A DNA stretch of 64,000 nucleotides, taken from positions 6,055 through 70,054 of the forward strand of contig JAVSML010001070.1 in assembly GCA_038503035.1 (NCBI GenBank), in the 5' to 3' direction. Shown piece by piece: positions 32,925 through 45,270 of this stretch. The notes beneath the pieces are model-generated. The model worked only from the letters and a program-made list of their open reading frames with translations. It had not been told where the DNA came from and made no database searches. Position 1 is the first letter of the stretch. Each line of letters opens with the position of its first letter. A program made the position numbers and the translations under genes. The stretch is from Crocodylus rhombifer. Taxonomy: Eukaryota > Chordata > Crocodylia > Crocodylidae.

Positions 32925-33640
32925 TAAATTTGTTGTGGTTGGCACATACAAACCCCTTGGGTGGGCACTTGGGCCAGGAGAAGACCATAGCTAGATTAAT
33001 CTGTTGGCTTTTCTGGCCATACCTTTACCGTGATGTGGAGTAGTTCTGTGCAACATGCCATGAGTGTCAAAAGGTCAGTCTTAAAAACCCTCCTAAGGTA
33101 TCCCTGCAGACCATGCTAGTAATTGCAGAACTGTTTTCCTATGTCACAGTGGACATCATGGGCCTCATGCTCAAAACCACTGGGGGACATCAGTTTTTAC
33201 TGGTACTGATTGACTATGTAACTTGGGACCCTGAGCCCATCCCGTTGAGATCAGTAATAGGCCTGAGAGTGGTGGAAGAGCTCCTGAAATGAGTTTCCTG
33301 AGATGGATTAACCCAAGAAATTGTCACAGACCAGGGGATAAGTTTTATGTCACATTTCATGAAGGAATTGTGCTGGGTACTGTGCAGAAAATAACTGCAC
33401 ACATCCATATACCATCCTCAAACTAACAGACTGGTGGAGCGATTTAACAGGATGTTAAAGGCCATGCTTCAGCGGTGTATGCAGGAAGATCCGTGATGGT
33501 GGGATTCACTGATTCCCCCTTTATTGCTTGCTGTAAGGGAAGCACCCCACTCCTTGCTGGGTTATGCCTTGTTCAAGCTAGTTTATGGGCATACCCCACA
33601 AAGTTTGTTGGATGTCATATGTAAAAGGTGGGAACAGACA
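32925..33640 (+). pseudogene. Gmr1-like integrase (located before the reverse transcriptase)
   Basis: Integrase joins the element's DNA to the host chromosome. The N-terminal HHCC zinc domain is seen as HTNPLGGH (about 32945-32968) and CATCHEC (about 33051-33070). The DDE core follows: a first Asp in VDIMGLM (about 33149) with LVLIDYVTWDPEPIPL, a second in VTDQGISFM (about 33325), and the Glu in HTSIYHPQTN then LVERFNRMLKAML (about 33397-33465). Then come LLLAVREAPH and a C-terminal tail. In-frame stops occur in the zinc domain, before the second Asp and before the Glu motif. The three catalytic acids are still readable. In most Ty3/gypsy elements integrase lies after RNase H; here it lies before the reverse transcriptase. 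Confidence 0.88.
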
Positions 33641-33829
33641 GAAGGTGAGGGGGTCACACCAGGCTCTTGCCTGGAAGGACAGACTACAGAAAACTAATGG
33701 AGTGGCTGGAGATAACTTGAGGGAAGCGCAACAGAGACAAAAACAGCAATATGACAAGAATGTGGGGGAGTATGAGTTCCAGGTGGGGCAAAAAGTGTTG
33801 CTTTTACTGCTAGCTCCACAAGTAAGATT

Positions 33830-34640
33830 CTAACCTAGAGAAAGTAATGGAGGGTCCAAAAGAGTGGGGGAAGGTCCCCATAGGACGAAACCTTACTGCA
33901 GAGCAACAGGGACAATTAGTGTGACTAGTCCAGGACTTCGCAGATGCGTTTACTGAGATTCCATTGAAAGCCAAAGGAGCTATACATAAAATTGTGACAC
34001 CAGAGGATGCTGTAATGAGGGAGAGATAGCGATGGATACTATACCATCGGTATCTGCTAGTATAGGAAGAAATAAAAAACATGCTGGAGCAGGGAATTAT
34101 CTGGGAGTCCAGAATCCCCTGGCATAGCCCAATAGTGATGGTCCCAAAAGCAGATGGGACCTTGCAACTCTACATCAATTTCTGAAAGCTGAATGCCATT
34201 ACACTGTTTGATGCATTCCCTATGCCCCAGATAAGGGAACTACTATGAGGATAGGGCAAACCTGGTTTATCTCAACGTTTGACTTCACCAAAGAGGATTT
34301 GGCAAATCCCATTACATCCAGAAAACTGAGCCAACACAGCTTTTTGGACCCTGTGGGGTCTCTGAATTCTGTAGGATGCCATTTAGTCTCAATGGAGTGG
34401 ATATAACATTCCAGAGACTGATAGATTGGGTGCTGGACCCACACCATAAGTATGCAGCTGTGTACATAACCATGTGGTATACATGGAAATGTGGGAGAAG
34501 CATATAAGAGTGGTTCAGGCAGTCCTACAAGAGTTGAGACAAGTGGGCTTGACAAACTACATTTAAAGTATTGTATTTATATATTGGGTAGAGAAAGAAC
34601 AGAGGCAATTACTACCACTTTTAAGCAGTAGTGGGTAATC
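33830..34640 (+). pseudogene. Gmr1-like reverse transcriptase, truncated
   Basis: Reverse transcriptase copies element RNA to DNA. Blocks are in order: FADAFTEIPLKAKGA (about 33945), a MLEQGIIWESRIPWHSP segment (about 34082-34130), VMVPKADGTLQLYINF then KLNAIT (34137-34203), DAFPMPQIRELL, WQIPLHPE (about 34300), and downstream pieces corresponding to the palm up to VVQAVLQELRQVGLTN (about 34512-34560). The catalytic YIDD block near 34455 is disrupted by a frame change. RNase H and the 3' LTR are not found after about 34640. Stops and frameshifts are common. Confidence 0.85.
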
Positions 34641-35486
34641 CAGTACTGGCTGGGCAGTTTATATATCATGTTCACCTATGCCTCCTGGCTCGGAGATGGA
34701 TTACTGTCATGAATAATGTGCGCATGCCTGAAGTAGCCATGGCAGCTTTAAAAGTTTAAGGTATTAAAATATAATTTAGAAGTTTATAGCTACATCCACA
34801 ACCCAGGCAGGCTGTAAGGGCTCAAGGAACTCTCTGTCTTTATTGATAGACAAAGGAAAGAGCAATCAAGAGCTGTTTCATAAACTGTTTAACAAGAACT
34901 CCAGATGGACAGAAGTTTTGTGATGACAAAGCTCTTTTTCACCATCAGCTGGTGAATCTTGACATATATAGCTACAGAGGTAAATGAATAGCTTCATTTG
35001 CTTAAGATCTGTATTCCAAATTCCTTCAGGAGTCACTCTCAACTGTTAGGGATTCTTATCATACCCTTTCTTAACCTGGCCAGTCTTTTCCTGATGATGA
35101 TATACCCCTTCATTCTGTAGAAAGAAACAAAACAAAACAAAACAAAACAAAACAAAACAAAACATTTGATACCTTTATGGCCTGTCTTTTGATTGCAATG
35201 ATGATAGTACTCTTCCTGTGACAGAAAAGAAAGGAAAACAGACTAGTAATATTTTATCATTTCACCCATAATACTAATAGAGCTAGTGGACATTGTTCAG
35301 CTACAACCCACAGTGTTCGTGTTCTCTCTGCTGGGCAGAGAAATGCAACATTTGAGCTTATTCCAAATTAAAGCCTTGTGCTTTGTGGCATGAAGTCTAG
35401 GCCAGCTAAATAGGCATTATTTGTGATCAAATGTTAAATAGGACTCTCCAAATTCATTTCCTATTGATAACCTGCATTCAAAACTT
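34641..35486. other. No gene recognised; one microsatellite
   Basis: AT-rich DNA after the retrotransposon relic. No LTR-like end can be fixed. Confidence 0.5.
35126..35163 (+). repeat. (CAAAA)n microsatellite
   Basis: About seven uninterrupted CAAAA units. Confidence 0.95.
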
Positions 35487-35770
35487 GTGGATGATTTTAG
35501 ATTATTACTGTTGTTAAATGAAAATTTCACTTTAACCAAATTGACTAGTTACTATCTGATCCTTGCCAAGAAGCAGGAATCTTTCTTTCCAGGGGCTGGA
35601 TTTGCCATTGCTACCCATACATCTGTGAAATCTAGATTGAAGTATTGCAACATATGCTATATGGGGATAAACTATTTGGAGATTTAAGCTGTTGCAGAGG
35701 GTGTGCTCTAGAATTTGCCTTCTCTGCTTACTGGTATCTGGGTGACATTTAAAGTACTAGTTCATTCATC
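35487..35770 (+). pseudogene. L2-like LINE reverse transcriptase fragment
   Basis: Translation gives VKSRLKYCNICYMGIN, the decayed form of the SRLDYCNSLY block of L2-group LINEs. It follows a VTHA-like stretch and precedes LLTGIWVTFKVLVHSSL, corresponding to the HWLPV..RI.FKVL block. It ends where an antisense RTE-like LINE fragment begins at 35772, which probably inserted into it or truncates it. Confidence 0.6.
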
Positions 35771-35771
35771 A

Positions 35772-36785
35772 CTGGCAGCCATCAGTCTTGGGAGACTGTG
35801 GAGATTGTGCTTTTGGTGGGTTATTGGGTGCCACCACAGCTTCTTGAGTGGCTGAGTCCAATGTGTGACAAATAGACCCTCCAGCAAGTTGCACGTACAA
35901 ACTTGATTGAGCTTGTACTGGCATGACAAGTACCATTTTGTCTTGCCTACCTCTGATGCCTTTTCTCTAGAGCATCATTGACTCTCTCCATCTCAAAGTG
36001 ATGTAAGCCATGTTCATGGTGGCTTTCCATTTGCAGCAGTCTGAAATGATTGATTCCCAGAGTTGGCTATCGATGTACAGCTCACAACAGTTTTTGTTGC
36101 AGACATCAGCAAAACAGTTTGGGCCATCCAAGTTGATGTTTGCCAGTGGCCAGCTCACCCTAGAGTATATCCTTGGAGATTCACCCATTGCTCATATGAT
36201 TCACATGTCTTAACCAATGGAGGTGTGTCTGTCTCAGGAGCATGAGCATACTGGTTATCTTGGCCTGTTTCAGAACAGCAGAGTTGGAGATTTTGTCATT
36301 GCCACATTATGCTCAGGATATGGCAGAGACATCAAAAATGGAAACTGTTCAGTTTTGTTTCCTTCCTTAGCATAAGGAATCCATGTTTTTCTGCTGTACA
36401 ATATAGAACTAAGTATGCAAGCACTGTAGACAGACATCTTTGTCGACAGAGTGAGCACTGTTTTTCAAACTTTCTTTTCAAGTTAATCCATGGTATTGCT
36501 TGCTTTTCCAATGTGAGTGTTAATTTCAGATTCCAAACCAAGATTTTGCAAGATGGTGAGTACAAGTAAGTGAATTTTTCAACCACTTCCAAGCTTCCAT
36601 CATTTATTCTAACTTCAACCGGGCAGTCAACTTGTTGACCCATGAGTACTGTCTTCTATAGGCTAATGGTCAGATTGAAATCATCATGAGCATGAAAAAG
36701 GCAAGCCATGAGATTTTGCTTCTGCTTAGAATGACTAACAATTGCTGCATCATCTGCAAAGAGCTTTCACAGACAAGAACTAGTT
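35772..36785 (-). pseudogene. RTE-like LINE 3' fragment (reverse transcriptase end and 3' tail)
   Basis: On the minus strand the translation starts at the catalytic box LFADDAAIVSH (about 36770-36735), continues DFNLTISL, VEVRINDGSLEVVEKFTYLY (split around 36600), and the KRKFEKQ to LAYLVLYCTAEKHGFL thumb block (about 36400). Both catalytic Asp residues of the FADD box are intact, unlike the long copy at 43600-47700. Its 3' untranslated part ends with CCAAGACTGATGGCTGCCAG at 35772. The family is the same as at 12447-13120. Confidence 0.7.
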
Positions 36786-37179
36786 ATGACACAGAAAACT
36801 ATAAATTCTGGAGATCTGGGTTGACAAAAAGACTGTCTTGCTATCTGTGATATGCTGCTGGAGTTGTGGTCAGCATAGGGACTGTATTCAGTATGGTTTC
36901 AGAGAGGGTTCCAAGTCTCAGTTATTTGTTACTCTTTTTGGTCCAACAAATTTGATGACTTTCAAGGCAGGCCACCAAAGCCATGTATTTGCTAGGGGTT
37001 GAGGAAACCATGAGGGTATGTTCCTGGTTATGTTCAGGGGGAAGAACCTTTTTGTAGTGTTTTTCTGTTTTCATTGTCTGTGGGCTGAGGTAAATTGTTA
37101 CTTTCTTTTGATTTTAAATTGGGAGATGGCTACTGGAAATGTAATTGCTTATAAAATCATTGGTTTTTATATGCATGTA
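36786..37179. other. No gene recognised
   Basis: Unique-looking sequence between the RTE fragment and the MITE. The last two bases (TA, 37178-37179) are the MITE target site. Confidence 0.5.
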
Positions 37180-37537
37180 CAGCAAAAGCTTTGTTATCTG
37201 GCACCCATGGGGAATGGGGGGTGCCAGATAACAAAATATGCCAGTTAATTGAGAGGCCCAAACAGGAGTCTTTGCCTGTTCAGGCTGCTACTTCTCCTGC
37301 TGTGTCCGGTGCATCACCACCCTTCCCTCTGCATCACTGCCCCTCCTGCAGGCCCCACAGGCCCGGAGGGACAGGGAGGCAGGCCCTGCACAGCCTACTA
37401 TGCCCTGGGCTGTGGGCACTCGGTAGTGCAAGGTGCTTTCTCCTGGGCCATGGGGGCTTTGCTTTTACCTTACAAGCTGGCATACTGGTTAATAGAGCAT
37501 GCCAGCTTGTAAGGTGCCAGTAAAGGCAGATTTACTA
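37180..37537. mobile_element. Tigger-type MITE with TA target site
   Basis: The left end is CAGCAAAAGCTTTGTTATC then TGGCACC. The right end in reverse complement is TAGTAAATCTGCCTTTAC then TGGCACC. TA flanks both ends (37178-37179 and 37538-37539). Additional inverted copies of GCCAGATAAC and GCCAGCTTGTAAGG lie inside. Length is 358 bases, with a GC-rich core and no transposase. The end sequence and TA target fit pogo/Tigger mobilisation. Confidence 0.75.
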
Positions 37538-40189
37538 TACATTCTTTCTTTAAACTTCAAAATTTTTAAAGAAATAATAAAGTAAATTATTAGGCTATAG
37601 CAGATTAGAATACTCAAATGAGGCAGAGGCACAAGTAAACAACATTGTGTATATGCCAAGTTTATATATACTTGTTGATGAAAGGCCTATAAATGGATTC
37701 AAATAAATAGGTCATTAAGATGATTTTATTTCATTTTGGATCATCTTGTATAGTTCAGAAGCTTAAAACAGTTTTCCCAGATGGTGTTCAAATATCAGAT
37801 GTGGTGCAACAGGATATATTCACTCTAAATCTGAAAAAGACAATTTAGGTCTGTTTGCCTGCAGAGGCTGGCACAAAAAGAATGATCAAATTGTTGGTCT
37901 GCTTAGTTGTGAAAGGCAATATCCTATCAAAATCAAGAGATCAACTGTTCTTTTCTGGGAACAACAATATCTCTTTGGATGCTTTCACACAGAACAGGTG
38001 GACTGTGCCTCAGTCAAGATGAGATGCATCTTGCCAATTTGGATGAAGTTGGATTGTCATTTCCTGAAGCCATTTTACCATTATGGAAACACCAGTTGAA
38101 GCCTCATAGTTAAAGCCAAGTTAAGGGATTCATGCTGTTTATTATGAGTGAAGAGAACAGCAAAACTTCCTCAACATGACTGCATTTATTTTTAGAGTGC
38201 AATGCTGTATTTTATATGGAATCTAAAAAAATACAACCATTAAACAATCCCTGAGTTAGAATGATATAACAAAAGTAAATCATTTAAGAAATCTGGCTCT
38301 TGATGTCAGATCTTTGTGGGGAAAAAATCAAAGTAAAACATAAAGTAGGCTAATCTAAGGTGCAACCACAGCACTAAAATGCATGAATCATAACTGTAAG
38401 GTTATTTTATAGCATCACTATAGGACAGAGTTAAGGCTGTTTGGTTGTGCTAGTTCAATTATTCACTCTTGATCTTAACTATCAGAGTAGTTCTCTGTCT
38501 GGAATTTTAAATCAAGTGATTGTGCTTTAAAGCAAATATATGATTGGCAAGGATTGCACAAGGATCAGGTTGATTGCGGTAAGTGAAGCATTTCACTACA
38601 GACTGAAATTGGTCTGGATTTGAAATTTCCACATCTGTGAACTCATCTTAGTCAGCTATAAAATGATAGCAATGGCAGTTTATGATTGCCTATGTTTGAA
38701 GAAGTTATTGCTCAATTATTTTAACATATTTTAATCTATGGATTTCAGTTTTTATAGATAGTGAAAGCTGGTACAACCATGATTGCTATATGAAGAAGGC
38801 AGCAAATATTAGCCCGCAGTAAGGGATGTTATCATCAACAATTCTATGCTGAAAAGCCAAATATGCCTTTTTAACTTGGAGAATTTTTTTTGTTTCAGAT
38901 TTCTCAACAAAATTACATATGACATAATAAACAGCTCCAACATGTTTTCCTTAGGAAACAGAGATTCAATTAACAGGAGGCTTAAAGAAAAAGAACTCAA
39001 GTAATGATTGTCTTTCTTGCATTTCATATTGTGTTGTCTTTAGCAAAATCAGATTTCAGCTAAAGAAATGCTGGACATTTAAACAGCTTGTAAATAAAAT
39101 CTCCCCATCTGGTTTTACTAACTTCATTTTAAGCACATTGTGTTTTGCATTTTTATAAGTCTAATGGGTCCTCTTCGCTAAATTATTGGAATGATGCTTT
39201 ATTTTAGCGTTACACGTTTTAAAGCTGTTATTTATGGCTTGCTTTTTCAACATCAGGACACTTTTTATGCCTTTATATTTATGGTTTATTTTGCTAACGC
39301 TGGCATCTGTTAACATAACATCAATAATATACATTTCATTGGGCTTTCTATTTCTGGAAGTAATGTTTGAAAGACTCAGAAACAGGTAAAGGGGATGGGA
39401 AAAGGAGATCAGGCAACAGGAGGAAACTGAAACTTTTTAAGAGATTGCAAGGTTAATAAAACAAAATAAAAAGGGTTCCTTGGGCTGACTTACAGACATC
39501 AATACTATTTATGTAAAATTTTAATTTTCCCTATACAAAACCATAGATGTATCAGAATTTAAACAAAGCTGATTGGCTGATTTTGCACAATATTCCTACT
39601 GATTTATCGCTTAATTCTTGGTCTGTTCTCTTTTGCAAGCATGTATTATTTAAGGCTTTCATACATACACATACATAACTTTGAACAGTAAGCCCAGTGA
39701 CTTCAGAGCATTCATGTATTTATGCACATGTTAAGACTGGATCAGGATTGTATATGATCACATGGGCTACTTAGAGATGTTAAAGAAAAGAACACACACA
39801 CAAAAAATGTGCATTTTACTGGAAGAAGCATCAAGTTAGTGAGACCTGGTTCCACAGCCTTTTTATAGATCAGGTGCTTCAGCGGGGCTTTTTGGTGCTT
39901 TATCCAATAGCTGATCCAATCAGCTATTAGATTAAAGGACCAAAAAAGCCTCACTAAAGCACCCAATCAATACAGATGTTGGGCGAGCTCAGTCCAACTA
40001 ATGCAATGCCTCTTTTGCTCCATTGAGGTCAAAAGGACAAAGTGATTTATAAATTCCCTTCTCTAGTATTCCTTTTGTAGCTGAGCCACTGCACTTTGAA
40101 TTTAATGGTTATTAGATACATTGGCTGGAGAGTAGTAGAGAAATTTATGCCCCACTGCAGAAAAAAGCTGAGACTAGAATCCAAAGCCT
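37538..40189. other. No gene recognised; AT-rich
   Basis: About 2.6 kb of AT-rich, low-repeat DNA. No coding domain in any frame. A short hairpin-like pair (GGTGCTTTA, ATAGCTGAT, ATCAGCTAT, AAAGCACC) lies at about 39892-39962. Confidence 0.5.
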
Positions 40190-40690
40190 AGGTTCCCCCT
40201 CACTGGGCTCCACACTGTGCCCTCACTGGGGCTCCTCTGGGGTCTTCCACCCTGTGGGGCTGAGGTGGCTGCAGCTGTTCCTGGCCCCCTAACCCTGGGG
40301 CCTTACACCCTATGAGGCTCAGGTGGCTGCAGTCGTGCCTGACCCCCTCTCAGGGCCTGTGGTTTACAGAGTCAAAGTACTTCTGGCCAGTACATGAGCT
40401 TCACTCTGAGGTTCTCTCTTGAATGTCAGATGTCAGCAGCCTAGAGGTTGGAAGCCAAGGTCCGTCCCCCCGCAGTGGGGTGGTTGAAATGGGTTGGTGG
40501 TATGATCTCTGTCCATGGTGGCCTTGGGTTCTCCTTTCAGTGACCCTCTGCTTCTCTGAAATCCCTCCTTGTGTATCCTTTTTTCTTTCTGTTAACTCTT
40601 AATCTCTCGGCATTGCTGATTGGTCTCTCTGTGGTCATCATACTGATCGTATTCTATCCTGTCATCATATTCCTTTGTTTCATAAACCCA
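40190..40690 (+). repeat. Chimeric GC-rich repeat fragment
   Basis: 40190-40370 repeats the tandem core of the 16330-17315 family (GGGCTGAGGTGGCTGCAG and GGCTCAGGTGGCTGCAGTC units, CCTTACACCCTATGAGG). 40415-40620 then resembles the interior of the hAT element near 20595-20683 and 21618-21690 (GAATGTCAGATGTCAGCAG, CTCTGAAATCCCTCCTTGTG). The two families may therefore be parts of one larger element. Confidence 0.5.
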
Positions 40691-42015
40691 TCACATGCAT
40701 TGTTGTAGCAGGGTATTCTGTGCTGACTCTTACTGGGGTCACAAAACCCCTGGGGCCAATTTCAATTCCCCACCTGCCCACCTGGCCCTCCCCCCCAGGG
40801 ATGGGATGAAGCTGAAGACACTCCCTCCAGGAATTAAAACTTACCCCCAAAAATGCCAGAAGCACAGTTTGGGAAATCCCCACACTGCAGCTGTTGCGCT
40901 TCATCAGCTTATGCCAGATCCAGATTGGTTGGTGTGCAACTGAATGCATCATAAAGACATGCCCCATTCTGGTTGGGGGAGAGGGAGCAGAGGCCAGGGA
41001 GCGTGCCTACAGAAGAGCCATCCCTGAATGGAGGATGCCCTTGTAGGGGCAAAAGGGGGAAGAGCAACATTTGCTCTTCTGACTTGAGGCTTGGAGGAGC
41101 CTCACCATCATGGGACCAGCAGCATAGCACCAGGGAATCATCATCCTGCAACAGCAGTGCTGAGACATGACAGATGCTTTACTGGATGAATCAAAACAAT
41201 GAACTGTGAATCTGTTCTGTCAGGTATAGCCCCTAAAGGAATGTCAACAAGGAGGCAAAGTGATGCCCAATGAGGAAAAGTATGTAAGGGCCTAGCCCTG
41301 ATAGGCATAATGGTGAGAATGCACTGAACTATTAAAGCGGGCTACCAATTTTTGCAAAAAAAGCAGACCAATCATGAGGATGGGGCCATCTTACCATCTG
41401 ATAGCACTTGATCTGATCAGACTATAATTCCAGTTTGGCGCAAGGACAGGGTGCAAGGGGAGGTGGAGCCCTGAGGAACAATGAGATGCTGATAGGTGTA
41501 GGTGAACACCATTAAGGATCCTCCCTTCTTATTTAAAGATCAAGACATGGTGGGTGAGGTGGAGAATGTGCCCTGCTAATACAAGCTAGTCAGGTCAAGT
41601 TGACAGGCCCTAAGAGCTGGTGCTTGGAAAAGTGGACCCCTAAACCTTAGTGGCTCTCTCATGGTCATGTACAGCACACAACCTAATATGGTTCTTTCTG
41701 GTTTCTCCTAATTTGGTATGTTCCCCAAAACCAGAAATCCTAAAGGCCCTGAAGCTGGGCATTGTGATGTAATGTTCTCTTAGCTCATATTATAGCGCAC
41801 TGTGATACATGTTTTCAATTTCCCAGCCTGTGCGTCTGCTTGCTGCTTGCCTGTGTCAGACACAATGGGCCTTGAGGAAACTTTATCACCCACAGGCTTT
41901 TTAGAAATCAGTTAACCCTTGCCATTGCCCTAGACAATTGTTCTAATGCATATCTATTTTACCTACAAACCAGTTCCCCAAAACAAATCTCTAAATCCCA
42001 TTTTCTAGCCATCGG
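40691..42015. other. No gene recognised
   Basis: Mixed composition with stop-poor short frames at 40680-41170 on both strands and no domain. Nothing supported. Confidence 0.45.
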
Positions 42016-42190
42016 TGTCTAAACATGTGCTTCTGTAGAGTGAAAAACTCCGCAGCAGGGTAAATACAAGTACTATCCTGCTGTGGAGTTAATTAGTTTA
42101 CTCCCGCCTAATATGGGTACATGTGTAGGTGTGCAAAATTACTGTGGAGCTAATTAGTCTACTCCATAGTAGACATCTCATGTCGATTCA
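42016..42190. mobile_element. MITE-like sequence of the TCTACACATG-end family (tentative)
   Basis: It contains paired inner blocks CTGTGGAGTTAATTAG and CTGTGGAGCTAATTAG, each followed by TTTACTCC or TCTACTCC, and end-like ACATGTGCTTCTGTAG and AGTAGACATCTCATGTCG. The style matches 62760-62889. Exact ends are unclear. Confidence 0.4.
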
Positions 42191-42284
42191 CCTACTGCAC
42201 TATACAAGTTGTTGCTTAGTTGATTCCTCCTAGCCATATATATCTCCTGATTTTCCAAGGGGCCAGCTTCAAAAAGACTTTTGG

Positions 42285-42365
42285 AGGGGCATAATGTCTA
42301 ACCTCTAGCTAGAGCACTATACTGCGAAGTCATGGAGGTTCAAACAACCCCCCCCCACTAGGAGA
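42285..42365 (+). repeat. tRNA-like SINE relic (tentative)
   Basis: CTCTAGCTAGAGCACTATAC resembles an A box with D-arm, and GAGGTTCAAACAACCC about 30 bases later resembles a B box. It may be the same family as the relic at 25575-25715. Confidence 0.35.
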
Positions 42366-43599
42366 AGAAACCCTAAGAGCTTGGATCTCTTGTTTCCTGA
42401 GCAAGTATCTTAACCTGTCAGCTATTGTGGTTGAAATATGGAAGGATCCTCCCCTGGAATCAAACACCTAGTCATGTTTTTTTGCCGGGAAGAATTTTGT
42501 GAGATACACATGACAAGAATACACATGTACATCATTTCATAGCTTCCCAGGTACTGTGTGCATACTAGCTGTCTGGATGCTTATGTGTCTACTGCTCAAG
42601 TAATAGAATTGCAAACTGCCAGTTACACAGCTGGAAGATCGCCAGCTATGTACAGAAAGGGCAATAGAATGCTGGCCTTTATCTTTCTCTCATTAGTTCA
42701 AGGACAATATGGTATACATTTGTATTTCACTTGATATAATTGTAATTTTTTTAATTGTAATTTTCTGAAGTGCCAAGTATTGGCTACTGTTACAGTCAGA
42801 GAGCTACAAAAAAAGGAAGCCTATTTGGGCATTGTTGGACTGTTCAAATGTGTTGGCAATTAATCAAGGATTTCTTAAGTTCAGATCCTGGAAATGGCTT
42901 TCTTCAATGAATCTGAACCTTACAAAAGGAAATTTGCTCAGACTAAGGGTAATTTACCTGATCAAGAATTGAACCATGTTGTACCTTACAGTAATTCTAG
43001 CAGTCTGAGGTGTAACTGACTGCTCAAGTGCCTCGGGTGGCAGTGATATACAGAACACTTCAGTGGCTGCACTGCTGCTGATGGCAGCACAACTTCTGCT
43101 ATTTTTGTCTAGGGTCAGTGCCTAAGATTAGTGCCCTTGTCTCCCCTCTTCATTACACACCAGCTAGCAGTAAGTGGAGAAAAAACAGAATATAAAATGG
43201 GGTATGAAAGAGACTGGGATTTTAGTCAATGAGAGTTTTGACTTTAGTGGGACCAACATTTTACTGAACGTATATATACAGTTACTGAAACTTCCTGGCT
43301 TGTGGATCACCAGCTGGTGAAAGAGGATGTTAGACTGCCCTAATTGAGTAAACTGTCCTAATTTTGCAAGCCAGAGATCCATATGTGAATTCTAAGTACA
43401 GTATATTTGACTGTCTTTTCTTTTGTTAGTATACTTTATCCTACAAAGGACACAACTAGCTAGAGATTACTGTGCACCAGCTTCTGTCACTATTACTTAT
43501 GTTGAGTGGAACCGTCTTATCTTACTGGTTTCATGGTATGACTTGCAGAGTAAAGTTGTACAAATTCTGAATGGTAAGTAAACCCTCATTCCGTATCTG
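42366..43599. other. No gene recognised
   Basis: Unique-looking DNA; no domain in short frames. Confidence 0.5.
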
Positions 43600-43726
43600 A
43601 GCTAAGATTTGGTGAGCAGCTGTAATACAGTGGGGAGAGTAGTGGGGGTCACATTTGCCTTTGATAAATTTCTAGCCTTTAAACAAATTCTTTTTCTTCT
43701 TCTTGGTGGTTCTTCACAGACAATGA

Positions 43727-43960
43727 TATTAGGAAGGTAACTGCCTACTCTGGTTGCAGGCAAATGCAGAGAGGCAAATCCTGCTGCACCAGTTACACAC
43801 ATATGGCTGATTGCGGCTAGGTGTGAGCGTATCTTTTCTCCTTTTCTTCTCCTTGATGCTGGCTCTGCACTGACATTCAAAGAGGGCTGCTGTTGCCTTT
43901 TTGATTTTGAGCTGCCAGGCATTGCTATATGCAGCCAGTTTTTCCAACAGTTTCTGGTCA
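43727..43960 (-). pseudogene. C-terminal Cys-rich tail of RTE-like ORF
   Basis: The minus-strand frame gives KKATAALFECQCRASIKEKK, a basic linker, then YVCNWCSRICLSAFACNQS. The pattern Cys-x2-Cys with later Cys replaces what in related copies would be a C2H2-like finger, probably used in RNA or DNA binding. The terminal His ligands are not seen, so the finger is degraded. Confidence 0.55.
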
Positions 43961-44279
43961 AGACTGCAGGCAAAAAAAGACCTCTTCAGGGTGTCCTTGA
44001 GGTGCTTACGTGGGGCCCCTCTGTCATGTTTCCCAGTTGTCAGTTCCCCATATAGTAGTAGGCCTTTAGTAGGTGGTTGTCATCCATCTGGGCCATGTGG
44101 CCTGCTCACTGCAGCTGAGTCTGTAGGAAAATCACTTTGATGCCAGTGGTATTGGCTCTTTGTAGCACACCCATGTTGGTGACGTAATTTTTCCAGCAGA
44201 TCTTGAGAATGGTGTGGGGGCAGTGCTGATGAAAGTGCACCTTAATTTGGTCTGTGTCCATAGGCTGTGACTGTTTCAG

Positions 44280-45270
44280 ATCCACTTGAAGAGTCTGCTG
44301 AAGGTACTACTAGCTTTTAAGAGTTTGTTGTCTACCTTCTTGTCAATTGTGGCATCACATGAGATGACACTCCTCAGATAGGTGAACTGATTGACACATT
44401 TAGCTCTATTCCTTTGATAGCCATCTTCAGTGGCACATAAGCTTGGCGTGAAGCAGGCTGATGAAAAACTAGTTTTCCTCAGGCTGCTGGTCAGTCAAAA
44501 GAGTTGTGCTGCAGTAGCAAAGCAATTAGTCATGTACTGCAGATCGTGTTGGGTGTGGGCCATAAGGGCACAACCATCTGCAAACAGAAGTTCATGGATG
44601 AGCTGTTTTGAGGTCTTTGTGTAGGCCTGTAGCCATTTGAGGTTGAAGAGGTTTCCATCTGCCTGGAAGTAAACAAAGACACCTTCCTCACCTTCCCCAA
44701 GATTGTCTGATGCTTGCTGCAGCATCATGGTGAAGAAAACGGTGAACAAGATAAGGGCAAGCACACAGCCTTGCTTAACTCCATTGGAGATCAGGCAAGG
44801 ACCCGAGAGGTTGTTGTTGTACTTGACTTGTCTATGCTGACTGTCATGGAGTTGCCTGACCCTAGTGAGGAACTTAGGTGGGCACCCAAGCTTCTTGAGA
44901 ATCTTCCAGAGGCTATCTTGGCTTATAGTGTCAAACACCTTAGTGGGGTCAATAAAAGTGAAGTACAGCCCCTTGTAATTGTCTGAGCACAGATACCATA
45001 TCTATCATGCCTCCATTTACTCTGGAACCATATTGGCTCTCTGGGAGGACCTCTTCTGGTATGGCAGTCACCAGCCTGCTGAGGAGGATTCTAGCTAGGA
45101 TTTTCCTGGCAATGGACAGATGTGTGATCCCTTGGTAGTTGGAGAAGTCTGACTTTATTCTTATACAGGGTAACTATTACAGCATCATGCAGATCCTGCA
45201 GAATTTTCTCCTGCTCCCAGCCAGCTATGAAGAGTCCATGGAACTTAGAATGTAGAGTAGGACTGCTGTA
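44280..45270 (-). pseudogene. RTE-like reverse transcriptase domain
   Basis: Reverse transcriptase primes copying at a nicked target. Blocks on the minus strand: HDAVIVTLYKNK (about 45200), the ARKILARILLSRLV block (about 45110-45070), FDTISQDSLWKILKKLGCP (about 44935), VKQGCVLALILFTVFF (about 44780-44740) and the catalytic box at 44573-44584. The box reads FADG rather than FADD, so the second catalytic Asp is replaced by Gly. The stretch 44495-44938 is still open. The loss of the Asp means no activity even without the frameshifts. Confidence 0.8.
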
